Assembly (NCBI GenBank): GCA_900752345.1
Contig: CAADVA010000066.1
Location: 1-10,192, forward strand
Reading direction: 5' to 3'
DNA from: an uncultured Collinsella sp.
GTDB taxonomy: Bacteria; Actinomycetota; Coriobacteriia; Coriobacteriales; Coriobacteriaceae
DNA length: 10,192 nucleotides
Shown here: positions 1 through 6,341 of the stretch, piece after piece
How positions within the stretch are numbered: the first letter of the stretch is position 1
Layout: every line of letters begins with the position of its first letter
Program-made: the position numbers and the translations under genes
The notes under the pieces: generated by a model
What the model saw: only the letters and a program-made list of their open reading frames with translations
Told to the model about the DNA's origin: nothing
The model's database searches: none

Positions 1-2
1 CT

Positions 3-656
3 CCGGGCCCTTCCCCCCGCTTCATCTGGCGCGCCACCAATGATTTCCTCGGCGGCGACGTCCACAAGCTCGTGAGCCTTCACCTCGGCTCCGGCGCCTC
101 CCTTTGCGCCATCGAGGATGGTAAGTGCATGGACACCACCATGGGCCTTACCCCGCTCGACGGCCTTATCATGGGCACGCGCTGCGGCACCCTCGACCCG
201 GCCACTGTGTTCTTCCTTTCTCGCGAGGGCGGCTACTCGATCGATGAGATCGACACCATGATGAACAAGCAGTCCGGCATGCTCGCGGTTTCCGGTGTCT
301 CTTCCGACTCCCGTGACATCCAGGCCGGTGCCGAGAACGGCGATGAGAACTGCAAGATGGCTCTCGAGATGTTCTATTACCGCACTGCGCAGCTGACCTC
401 CGAGATGGTCTGCTCCATGGAAGGTGTCGACACCATGGTCTTCACCGCTGGTATCGGAGAGAACTCCGCGGAGATGCGCCAGGGCGTCGCCAATCGTCTT
501 GCTTGGCTCGGTGTCCAGATCGATCCCGAGCTCAACGCTACCCGCTCCGGTGAGCCGCGCGTCATCTCTACCCCCGACTCCAAGATTCGCGTCCTCGTGG
601 TCCCCACCAACGAGGAGTACATGATTGCCCTTGACGTTGCCGAGCTCCTCGGTTAA
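3..656 (+). CDS. ackA: Acetate kinase, C-terminal part (5' end outside window)
   Basis: Acetate kinase interconverts acetyl phosphate + ADP and acetate + ATP in the cytosol, the last step of fermentative acetate formation. The reading frame is open from base 3, so about 217 residues of a roughly 400-residue family are present and the start is missing. Family motifs are clear: LHLGSGAS, MGLTPLDGL, MGTRCGTLDPA (nucleotide/phosphate region), FTAGIGENSA and the C-terminal VPTNEEYMIA. The first eleven codons are odd. They read PGPSPRFIWRA, where the family has the catalytic-region motif HGTSHR(F/Y)(I/V); the frame is kept but key residues, including the conserved histidine, are replaced. I take this as base errors at the contig edge, not a real mutant. 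From about base 36 the protein looks normal. The partner pta is expected upstream but is not visible. The gene ends in a strong intrinsic terminator. Confidence 0.95.
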   Translation, partial: PGPSPRFIWRATNDFLGGDVHKLVSLHLGSGASLCAIEDGKCMDTTMGLTPLDGLIMGTRCGTLDPATVFFLSREGGYSIDEIDTMMNKQSGMLAVSGVSSDSRDIQAGAENGDENCKMALEMFYYRTAQLTSEMVCSMEGVDTMVFTAGIGENSAEMRQGVANRLAWLGVQIDPELNATRSGEPRVISTPDSKIRVLVVPTNEEYMIALDVAELLG

Positions 657-683
657 TTTGGGTAGCCCCTCCATAGAATGCTC

Positions 684-720
684 GCGCCCCGTCAGCTACA
701 TCTGACGGGGCGCATTTTTT
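684..720 (+). terminator. Rho-independent terminator after acetate kinase
   Basis: A perfect 12-bp stem (684-695 with 702-713, left arm GCGCCCCGTCAG) closes a 6-base loop and is followed by A and six T. It starts 27 bases after the acetate kinase stop and separates that gene from the transporter operon. Confidence 0.93.
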
Positions 721-752
721 GTTACAACTGTTAAACACCCCTCACGGGTAGG

Positions 753-781
753 AATTAAAGATGCTGCTGTGTGGGTATAGT
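753..781 (+). promoter_or_regulatory. Possible promoter of the transporter operon
   Basis: TATAGT at 776-781 is a good -10 element, giving a start near 788 and a leader of about 50 bases before the first gene. No convincing -35 hexamer lies 16-18 bases upstream: the sequence there is AATTAA-like, and TTAAAG at 755-760 is too close. A promoter is needed somewhere here because a strong terminator lies just upstream. The weak -35 could mean activator dependence. Confidence 0.4.
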
Positions 782-840
782 GAATCTAATGCTTCGACCC
801 AAAGAGGCAGGCTTAGTAGTAATTAAAGGGAGGAACTCCA

Positions 841-1809
841 ATGAAGAAGCTTATGCTCGACCGTCGCCAGGCCATTAGCCTCGGCTTTACCGCTGCGGCA
901 TCTCTCGGTCTCACTGCCTGCTCCGACGGTCCCTCCGAGCCCGCCGCCGACACCAAGGGCGATAACACCGCGGCTGTAAACACCGATATCGATAAGGACG
1001 CCTTTGACAAGCTCGTCGCCACCGTCGAGCAAGCGGACGACGCCACTATCCAGGCTAACTCCTGGGCCAAGGCCATCAAGGACGCTGGCACCTTCCGCCT
1101 CGGTGCCACGCGCACCTCTGTCCTCTTCTCGCAGCTCGATGAGACCACGGGTAAGGTCTACGGCTTCGACGCCGCCATCTATCTCTCGCTCATTCGCTAC
1201 ATTCTCGGAGACGAGAACAAATACGATTACACGCAGATGACCTCCGATACGCGTGAGTCCGTTCTTCAGAACGATAACGTTGACGCCGTCTTCGCCACCT
1301 ATACCATCAACGATAAGCGCAAGGCGCTGGTTTCCTTTGCTGGTCCGTATTTCGTCGCGCACCAGGGCGTGCTCGTCGCCGCCGACAACTCCGACATCAA
1401 CTCCATCGATGACCTAAAGGGCAAGAAGGTCGCCGTCCAGTCCGGCTCCACCGGCCCGCAGATCGTCGAGGAGTACGCGCCTGAGGCCGAGGTCCAGGAG
1501 TTTTCCAAGGATGACGAGTGCCGCGCCGCGCTTGAGCAGGGCCGTGTAGACGCCTACGTCGTCGACAACACGCTGCACATGGGCAACATCGTGAAGAACC
1601 CCGGCAAGTATCGTCTTGCCGTCGACTCTTTCGGGCCCGAGGACAAGTACGGCATCGGCCTCAAGCTTGGCTCCGACGGCGTCGATTTCGTCAATGACTT
1701 CCTCAAGAAGTTCGAGGACGACGGTAAATGGGCAGAGTTCTACAAGATCTGCATCGCTGATCGCACCGGCGCCACCGCCGAGACCGAGGCTCCCGTCCTC
1801 GGCGCCTAA
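841..1809 (+). CDS. Amino-acid ABC transporter substrate-binding lipoprotein (GluB-like)
   Basis: Extracellular solute-binding protein of the polar amino-acid uptake family (SBP_bac_3), 322 residues. The signal region runs M1 to C27 with lipobox LTAC, so C27 should be lipidated. An arginine pair (DRR, residues 7-9) precedes a short hydrophobic stretch, so export could be by Tat. An acidic, Ala/Thr/Asp-rich linker (about 28-60) precedes the binding domain. That domain shows RLGATR, YGFDAAIYLSLI, VDAVFATYTIND, SFAGPYF and DDLKGKKVAVQSGST. The wording of these motifs is closest, from memory, to glutamate/glutamine binders such as GluB; ligand identity is inference. The start is fixed by AAAGGGAGG at 825-833, seven bases before ATG. 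It is the first gene of an operon with permeases and ATPase. A 12-bp hairpin follows it, as is common where the binding protein must be made in excess. Confidence 0.93.
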   Translation: MKKLMLDRRQAISLGFTAAASLGLTACSDGPSEPAADTKGDNTAAVNTDIDKDAFDKLVATVEQADDATIQANSWAKAIKDAGTFRLGATRTSVLFSQLDETTGKVYGFDAAIYLSLIRYILGDENKYDYTQMTSDTRESVLQNDNVDAVFATYTINDKRKALVSFAGPYFVAHQGVLVAADNSDINSIDDLKGKKVAVQSGSTGPQIVEEYAPEAEVQEFSKDDECRAALEQGRVDAYVVDNTLHMGNIVKNPGKYRLAVDSFGPEDKYGIGLKLGSDGVDFVNDFLKKFEDDGKWAEFYKICIADRTGATAETEAPVLGA

Positions 1810-1821
1810 TCCCAGCAAGCA

Positions 1822-1843
1822 GGACATTCGCAACTTAATGTCC
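1822..1843 (+). repeat. Small inverted repeat downstream of the binding-protein gene
   Basis: GGACATT (1822-1828) and AATGTCC (1837-1843) form a 7-bp stem with an 8-base loop. An outer AAGCA (1817-1821) can also pair with TGCTT (1856-1860). It lies just before the larger hairpin at 1865-1896, so the intercistronic RNA probably folds into two consecutive stem-loops. Confidence 0.55.
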
Positions 1844-1864
1844 CACTAGCTCGGCTGCTTAAAC

Positions 1865-1896
1865 GGGGCCTTCCGTAGCACGAGACGGAAGGCCCC
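1865..1896 (+). terminator. Intercistronic hairpin: attenuator or mRNA-stabilising stem
   Basis: A perfect 12-bp stem (GGGGCCTTCCGT at 1865-1876 with 1885-1896) has an 8-base loop and sits between the binding-protein gene and the first permease. The following bases are CATGTTTG, with no real T tract, so it is a poor full terminator. A partial terminator or 3'-end stabiliser that gives more binding protein than permease is the likely role (inference). Confidence 0.65.
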
Positions 1897-1916
1897 CATG
1901 TTTGCGAGGAGGAACG

Positions 1917-2576
1917 ATGGGGCTCTCTGAGCTACTTTCCGCATATGGGCCCAATTATCTCACGGCCCTGCTCACCACGTGGCGCATTACTTTTATTTCA
2001 TTCGCGCTCGTCATGGTGCTTTCAGTCTTGATAACGGTTCTTCGCGTGTGCCCGTTCAAGCCGCTTCGACTGTTCGGCGACTTCTACGTTCAGGTATTTC
2101 GCAACATCCCCGGAGCCGTGCTTCTTCTTATCGTCGTGTATGCGCTTCCGCACCTGAAGCTTATTCTCGATTACGAGCCCAGTGTCGTGCTCTGCACGGT
2201 TCTTCTTGGCTCAGCTTTCGGATCCGAGAACTTCATGTCCGGTATCAACACGATCGGAGTAGGGCAGATTGAGGCGGCCCGCTCCATTGGCCTCTCATTC
2301 ACGAAGATTCTTCGCCATGTTGTGATTCCTCAGGCGCTCCGTTCGACGGTCCTTCCTATGACAAACCTCTTTATTGCTGTCATGCTCACCACCGCCCTTG
2401 GTTCCCAGGTGCCAATGTCTCCGCAGGAGCTCACGGGCCTCGTCTCCTATATCAACACTCGTGAGTCCGCCGGCGTCGTCACCTTCGCCGTCTCCGCCTG
2501 CGGCTATATCGCCACCGCGCTTGTTGCCGGTTTCGTTGGCAACAAGATCGATCAGAAGGTCAGGGTGATGCGCTAA
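1917..2576 (+). CDS. Amino-acid ABC transporter permease 1
   Basis: Inner-membrane permease of the polar amino-acid uptake (His/Glu/Gln) family, 219 residues. Hydrophobic segments lie near residues 15-43, 63-80, 88-105, 145-165 and 190-210. The FRNIPG motif (about 61-66) matches the family's RGxP region. The cytoplasmic EAA loop that docks the ATPase is seen at about 110-141: IEAARSIGLS followed by VVIPQALR. The start is taken at ATG 1917, not at the in-frame TTG at 1902, because the ribosome site GAGGAGG (1906-1912) lies between them and sits correctly, four bases before the ATG. The stop overlaps the next start by one base (TAATG), so the two permeases are probably translationally coupled and made in equal amounts. 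Confidence 0.92.
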   Translation: MGLSELLSAYGPNYLTALLTTWRITFISFALVMVLSVLITVLRVCPFKPLRLFGDFYVQVFRNIPGAVLLLIVVYALPHLKLILDYEPSVVLCTVLLGSAFGSENFMSGINTIGVGQIEAARSIGLSFTKILRHVVIPQALRSTVLPMTNLFIAVMLTTALGSQVPMSPQELTGLVSYINTRESAGVVTFAVSACGYIATALVAGFVGNKIDQKVRVMR

Positions 2577-3406
2577 TGGCAAATGCTCAGCCCGCTTTCT
2601 CCATGCGAGATGTCCTCTATGAGGCCCCGGGGCCGAAGACTCGCGTAAAGATGTTTATCGGAACATTTATTTCGGTCGTGGCGATTGCCGCCCTTCTTGC
2701 CTTCGTGGTCTATAGATTCTGGGTTACAGGGCAGCTGTCTTCCAGGTATTGGGAGCTCTTTAGCTGGCGGACCACTTGGATTTACCTCGGAAAGGGCTTG
2801 CTCGGCACGTTCCAGGTTGCGCTCGCGGCAGGTCTCATCTCGCTTGTGCTCGGCATGCTGCTCATGTTGGGTAGGACCAGCCATTTTCGTTTGCTCTCCG
2901 CGATCTGTGGAGTTATCACGAACTTCTTCCGCGGTGTTCCTAGCCTGCTGTTCATTTATGGCTTCTTCTTTATCGTTCCTAGCCTCGGCTTCAAGATGGA
3001 TTCGTTCTGGATGCTTACCATCCCGATTTCGCTTGCAGCTTCAGGCGTCCTCGCCGAGGTGTTCCGCGCTGGCGTTAACGCTGTCCCGCGCGGCCAGACC
3101 GAAGCAGGCCTCTCCATTGGCTTGACTCGCTGGAAGGTCAAGTTGAAGATAGTGCTTCCCCAGGCTATACGCTTCGTCATCCCGTCTTTGATTAGCCAGC
3201 TCGTCGTCGTTGTCAAAGATACCGCCCTCGCCTACGTCGTCACGTTCCCGGATCTCATGCAGAATGCCCAGGTGCTGCGAACAAACTACGATGCCCTCGT
3301 CTCGACGTATCTCGTCGTCGCCGTGATTTATATCCTTATCAACTACCTGATCAACAAGGCGTCCGTGTATGCATCCCACCGCATGGGCGTTAAGATCATT
3401 CGCTAG
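2576..3406 (+). CDS. Amino-acid ABC transporter permease 2
   Basis: Second permease of the same transporter, 276 residues; it should form a heterodimer with permease 1. It is longer because of an N-terminal extension: a cytosolic stretch (1-26), a first hydrophobic segment (about 27-50), then a loop before the family core, as in GluD-type permeases. The core shows FFRGVPSLLFIYGF (118-131) and the EAA loop (about 166-200) with TEAGLSIGLTRWKVK and IVLPQAIR. Further hydrophobic segments lie near 80-98, 145-165, 203-223 and 243-258. The ATG overlaps the stop of permease 1 by one base, so no separate ribosome site is needed. A 24-base gap separates it from the ATPase gene. Confidence 0.92.
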   Translation: MANAQPAFSMRDVLYEAPGPKTRVKMFIGTFISVVAIAALLAFVVYRFWVTGQLSSRYWELFSWRTTWIYLGKGLLGTFQVALAAGLISLVLGMLLMLGRTSHFRLLSAICGVITNFFRGVPSLLFIYGFFFIVPSLGFKMDSFWMLTIPISLAASGVLAEVFRAGVNAVPRGQTEAGLSIGLTRWKVKLKIVLPQAIRFVIPSLISQLVVVVKDTALAYVVTFPDLMQNAQVLRTNYDALVSTYLVVAVIYILINYLINKASVYASHRMGVKIIR

Positions 3407-3430
3407 GCTTCCCACTTGGATAGGAGAGAC

Positions 3431-4189
3431 ATGACCCAGAAGGAAAAGGCGGAAGCGCCCATCATTGAGCTCCGCCACGTGGACAAGCACTATGGAGACC
3501 TTCATGTTCTCAAGGACATCAGTCTCGAGGTCGATCGCGGCGAGGTTGTCGTTGTCATCGGGCCTTCCGGTTCCGGCAAATCAACCATGTGCCGAACCAT
3601 CAACCGTCTTGAGACCATTGACTCCGGCGATATCCTCATCGAGGGCGAGCCTTTACCCCAGGAGGGCAAGAAGCTCACCAAGATGCGAGCTGAGCTTGGC
3701 ATGGTGTTCCAGAGCTTTAACCTCTTTGCCCACATGACCGTCCTTGAGAACGTTACGCTTGGTCCCATCCAGGCCCTTGGCATGAAGAAGGACGAGGCCG
3801 AGAAGGTGGCCATGGACCTTCTTGCTCGAGTGGGCGTGGCTGAACAGGCGCAGAAGGTGCCCGCTCAGCTCTCTGGCGGGCAGCAGCAGCGCGTCGCCAT
3901 TGCTCGCTCTCTTGCCATGCATCCCAAGGCAATGCTTTTTGACGAGCCCACGAGCGCGCTCGACCCCGAGATGATCAACGAGGTGCTCGATGTTATGGTC
4001 AAGCTTGCTCGAGAGGGCATGACCATGATCGTGGTTACGCACGAGATGAACTTCGCGCGCCGCGTCGCTGACCGCATCATCTTCATGGCGGACGGCCAGA
4101 TTGTCGAGACCGGGCTGCCGCATGAGTTCTTCGATCACCCGAAGACCGAGCGTGCCAAGGACTTCTTGAACAGCATTAAGGGGCACTAG
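3431..4189 (+). CDS. Amino-acid ABC transporter ATP-binding protein (GlnQ/GluA-like)
   Basis: Cytoplasmic ATPase that powers the transporter, 252 residues. All catalytic parts are intact: Walker A GPSGSGKST (44-52), Q-loop VFQSFNLF (Q94), signature LSGGQQQR (147-154), Walker B MLFDEPTSALDPE (D171, E172) and switch histidine in VTHEM (H204). The length and the short C-terminus are normal for GlnQ/HisP-type proteins. The start is ATG 3431; an in-frame TTG at 3416 lies upstream of the ribosome site AGGAGAG (3422-3428) and is rejected. Only three bases separate the stop from the next gene, which supports one operon with the peptidase. Confidence 0.96.
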   Translation: MTQKEKAEAPIIELRHVDKHYGDLHVLKDISLEVDRGEVVVVIGPSGSGKSTMCRTINRLETIDSGDILIEGEPLPQEGKKLTKMRAELGMVFQSFNLFAHMTVLENVTLGPIQALGMKKDEAEKVAMDLLARVGVAEQAQKVPAQLSGGQQQRVAIARSLAMHPKAMLFDEPTSALDPEMINEVLDVMVKLAREGMTMIVVTHEMNFARRVADRIIFMADGQIVETGLPHEFFDHPKTERAKDFLNSIKGH

Positions 4190-4192
4190 AAA

Positions 4193-4996
4193 ATGAGAAC
4201 CTGCGTTTCCTGCGATACCTGCGACCCCGAATGCCCCGTGCTCCGCGAGAAGCCTTCGGAGCGTCCGCTCATTTTTGTCGCTCCCCGATTTGAGCCTGGC
4301 AAGATGTATGGTGAGGAGCAGCTTTCTGCGAACGAAGCGACCGCCAAGTGCTACGTTGACGCCATCTTTGAGGCCGGCGGCTTGCCCGTGATGATGAACA
4401 TCACTGAGGACGAGGCCTTGATTCGCGAGTACGTTGAGCGTGCAGACGGTATTTGCCTGCCGGGAGGGCCGGATGTTTCGCCCAGACTCTGGGGCGATGA
4501 TGCTGATCACCCGGGCTGTACGTTCTGCCCCGAGCGCGATGCCTTTGAGATGGTGCTGCTAAAGGCCTCGATTGCGGCCGATAAGCCTTTGTTTACCGTC
4601 TGCCGAGGGACCCAGGCCTTGAACGTAGCGCTGGGGGGCACGCTGTCCATGGATGTTCCCAGTGTGCCTCGAATTCCCGGATCCCACGAATGGAATCACG
4701 TCAACCTTATGAAGAAGACCAGCCACGATGTGATCATCGAGGAGGGGTCTCTTCTCTCACGAGCATGTGGGGGAGAAGCGCGTTATGCCGTTAACTCGGC
4801 CCACCACTGTTGCGTTGATCAGCTCGGAAAAGGCCTTGTGCTCTCCGCCCGCTCTGACGATGGCATTCCCGAGTGCATCGAGATGCCTGGCAAGCATTTC
4901 GTACTCGGGGTCCAATGGCACCCCGAGTACACTTGGTACTCTAGCGACCCGGATTTCAACATCTGGAAGTCTTTCGTCGAGGCTTGTCGGCGATAG
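4193..4996 (+). CDS. Gamma-glutamyl-gamma-aminobutyrate hydrolase-like peptidase C26 with N-terminal Cys cluster
   Basis: Class-I glutamine-amidotransferase fold hydrolase, peptidase family C26 (PuuD-like), 267 residues. Such enzymes cut gamma-glutamyl amide bonds in the cytosol. The triad is complete: nucleophile C137 in TVCRGTQALNVALGG, then H243 and E245 in GVQWHPE. LPGGPDVSPRLWG (89-101) and VNSAHHCCV (200-208) also match the family, although the latter has CC where I expect a residue such as Gln-Ala. The family domain begins near residue 24 (RPLIFVAPRF). Before it is an extension with C4, C7, C10, C14 and P15, in the exact CX2CX2CX3CP spacing of a [4Fe-4S] ferredoxin site. The ATG has a modest AAGGGG eight bases upstream. 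It lies three bases after the ATPase, so its substrate is probably what the transporter imports, for example a gamma-glutamyl compound (inference). Confidence 0.88.
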   Translation: MRTCVSCDTCDPECPVLREKPSERPLIFVAPRFEPGKMYGEEQLSANEATAKCYVDAIFEAGGLPVMMNITEDEALIREYVERADGICLPGGPDVSPRLWGDDADHPGCTFCPERDAFEMVLLKASIAADKPLFTVCRGTQALNVALGGTLSMDVPSVPRIPGSHEWNHVNLMKKTSHDVIIEEGSLLSRACGGEARYAVNSAHHCCVDQLGKGLVLSARSDDGIPECIEMPGKHFVLGVQWHPEYTWYSSDPDFNIWKSFVEACRR

Positions 4997-5000
4997 CTCA

Positions 5001-5043
5001 TTTCAGACAGGAAATAATGACTGCCAAATTTGACAGGCTGAAA
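5001..5043. terminator. Nested inverted repeats between convergent genes, weak terminator candidate
   Basis: TTTCAG (5001-5006) pairs with CTGAAA (5038-5043), and inside lies a near-palindrome, CTGcCAAATTTGaCAG (5021-5036). Convergent genes end on both sides, so a bidirectional terminator is possible. There is no T tract and the loops are irregular, so confidence is low. Confidence 0.22.
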
Positions 5044-5051
5044 CAGCAGGT

Positions 5052-6212
5052 TTAGGAAAGAAGGGCGTCGAGGGCCTCTATGGCTCGGTCGACGTCCTTC
5101 TTTGTATTTGCCCAACCTACGCTGAACCGTATGGTTCCGGTTGGGAACGTGCCGAGCGTTTTATGTGCGGAGGGCGCGCAGTGAAGTCCGACGCGAACTT
5201 GTATCCCGAAGTCGGAGTCGAGCGCGTGTGCAACCTGAGCCAGCTCATGGCGTGGGGTCTGAATGCTCACGACGCCTGTGCGCCCTTCGATGCTCTCTTT
5301 GCCGGCTATGCTTACGAGTCCAGCTTTTTCGAGCGTCGCTATGCCTTTTATGAGGCGGTCCGTCAGCTTGAGCTCGTGTTCCCTGATGACGTCGATGCCC
5401 TTCTTGTTGATCCACTCGATTCCCGCTCCAAGGCCGATGATGCCAGGCAGATTGGGAGTGCCGGCTTCGAGCCTGTCGGGCATGAATTCAGGCATGGTTT
5501 CAAGATCGCTGGAGCTGCCCGTGCCGCCGGCGACCAAAGCGGAAATTTCGTTGGAAAAATCGCCCGTGAACAAGATTCCACCGATTCCCTGAGGGCCGAG
5601 CAGGCCCTTGTGACCCGTGAAGCATACGGCATCGATACCCCAGGCGCTGGCGTCGATGGGCAAGACGCCTGCGGTTTGAGCCGCGTCAATGGCATACCGA
5701 ATTCGCCGCGCGCGACATATCTCCGCGATCTCGCGGATCGGCGTGACTATGCCGCATACGTTGCTCGCGTGCGTGGTCAAGACGAGTTTTGTCCTAGGGG
5801 TAATGAGCCGCTCGATTTCGCGCGGGTCGAGTTCGCCTTCCGGCGAGCATGCCGCTCTCGAGAATGTAATGCCCCTAGCCGTAAGCTGCATTAAGGGCCT
5901 CATGACCGCATTGTGTTCCATGCTCGTGACAACTACGTGGTCGCCGGGTTCTAGAAAGCCCTTGAGCAGCAGGTTGATGGATTCAGTTACGTTGCGGGTG
6001 AAAACGACCTGCGATGGGTCTTCTCCTCCCAATAGCCCGCAAAGGAGCTCCCGCGTCTCGAACACGGCGTCCTCTACGCCGTACGCGCTCGAGTAATCGC
6101 CTCTTCCGATATTTGTGCCGGCCTCGGTCATGTATGAATAGACCGCCTTGGCCACACTCGGAGGTTTTGGAAAGGTGGTGCTTGCGTTGTCAAGGTAAAT
6201 TCGCTCAGCCAT
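5052..6212 (-). CDS. Class V aminotransferase, cysteine-desulfurase family (EF2568 type), selenium-linked
   Basis: PLP enzyme of 386 residues related to SufS/CsdB cysteine desulfurases and selenocysteine lyases. It would take S or Se from (seleno)cysteine onto an active-site cysteine and release alanine. Visible features are N-terminal YLDNASTTFPKPPSV (6-20), SMEHNAVMRPL (H100, PLP stacking), IDAAQTAG (D176, Q179), FTGHKGLLGPQG (K202, PLP Schiff base), a middle region with LEAGTPNLPG (249-257), and the C-terminal loop GLHCAPSAHKTLGT (C345, the likely persulfide/perselenide residue). The wording fits the EF2568-type family, which is known to sit beside selD, yedE and yedF. It is transcribed away from the selenium operon across a shared control region. 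On its own strand a GCGGAGAA-like ribosome site precedes the ATG. Whether it prefers Se or S cannot be told from sequence. Confidence 0.92.
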   Translation of the reverse strand: MAERIYLDNASTTFPKPPSVAKAVYSYMTEAGTNIGRGDYSSAYGVEDAVFETRELLCGLLGGEDPSQVVFTRNVTESINLLLKGFLEPGDHVVVTSMEHNAVMRPLMQLTARGITFSRAACSPEGELDPREIERLITPRTKLVLTTHASNVCGIVTPIREIAEICRARRIRYAIDAAQTAGVLPIDASAWGIDAVCFTGHKGLLGPQGIGGILFTGDFSNEISALVAGGTGSSSDLETMPEFMPDRLEAGTPNLPGIIGLGAGIEWINKKGIDVIREHELKLTDRLIKGIATLEKAGLVSIAGKESIEGRTGVVSIQTPRHELAQVAHALDSDFGIQVRVGLHCAPSAHKTLGTFPTGTIRFSVGWANTKKDVDRAIEALDALLS

Positions 6213-6239
6213 GAATATTCTCCGCTGACGGAATGGTTA

Positions 6240-6267
6240 TTTACGGAAAACTATAACGACTTATAAT
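6240..6267 (+). promoter_or_regulatory. Promoter of the selenium operon (yedE)
   Basis: TTTACG (6240-6245) is a fair -35 (four of six to TTGACA). After a 16-base spacer comes a perfect TATAAT (6262-6267). Transcription should start near 6273-6275, inside the inverted-repeat array that begins at 6270, so a bound regulator would probably repress. Confidence 0.65.
6250..6255 (-). promoter_or_regulatory. Possible -10 element for the class V aminotransferase gene
   Basis: On the minus strand this reads TATAGT, 37 bases before the ATG at 6212. The region 16-18 bases further upstream has no good -35 and falls inside the GTTTG/CAAAC array, so a protein bound there could directly control this promoter (inference). 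Confidence 0.35.
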
Positions 6268-6269
6268 TT

Positions 6270-6304
6270 GTTTGCTGACCAAACGGGCTGTTTGGTCAGC
6301 AAAC
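6270..6304. promoter_or_regulatory. Operator-like array: GTTTG/CAAAC half-sites at 10-bp steps
   Basis: A perfect 15-bp inverted repeat (6270-6284 and 6290-6304) has a 5-base centre, GGGCT. Each arm is itself a GTTTG-N5-CAAAC dyad. The four half-sites thus start at 6270, 6280, 6290 and 6300, exactly one helical turn apart and on one face of the DNA. The array overlaps the predicted start of yedE transcription and lies upstream of the divergent aminotransferase gene. This fits two dimers of a regulator binding side by side. The transcript could also form a strong hairpin, but there is no T tract after it. I do not recognise the regulator; none is encoded in the window. Confidence 0.75.
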
Positions 6305-6341
6305 GGTCAATATTGGTCGAGGAGGGAAGGGATACCTCATT

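Noticed and set aside
28..35. GGCGCGCC (AscI-like 8-mer) at the left edge and GACGCGCC at the right edge, hinting at a cloning junction
   Set aside because: The left site lies within acetate kinase coding sequence (Arg-Ala codons), and the right one differs by a base. Coincidence in GC-rich DNA is enough.
3653..4510. Long minus-strand open frame (285 codons) opposite the ATPase and peptidase genes
   Set aside because: It spans two genes with intact catalytic motifs on the other strand and shows low-complexity His/Leu/Val-rich composition typical of antisense shadow.
5163..5894. Plus-strand open frame (243 codons) inside the class V aminotransferase gene
   Set aside because: The minus strand has a full PLP enzyme with K202 and C345; the plus frame has no domain and is an antisense shadow.
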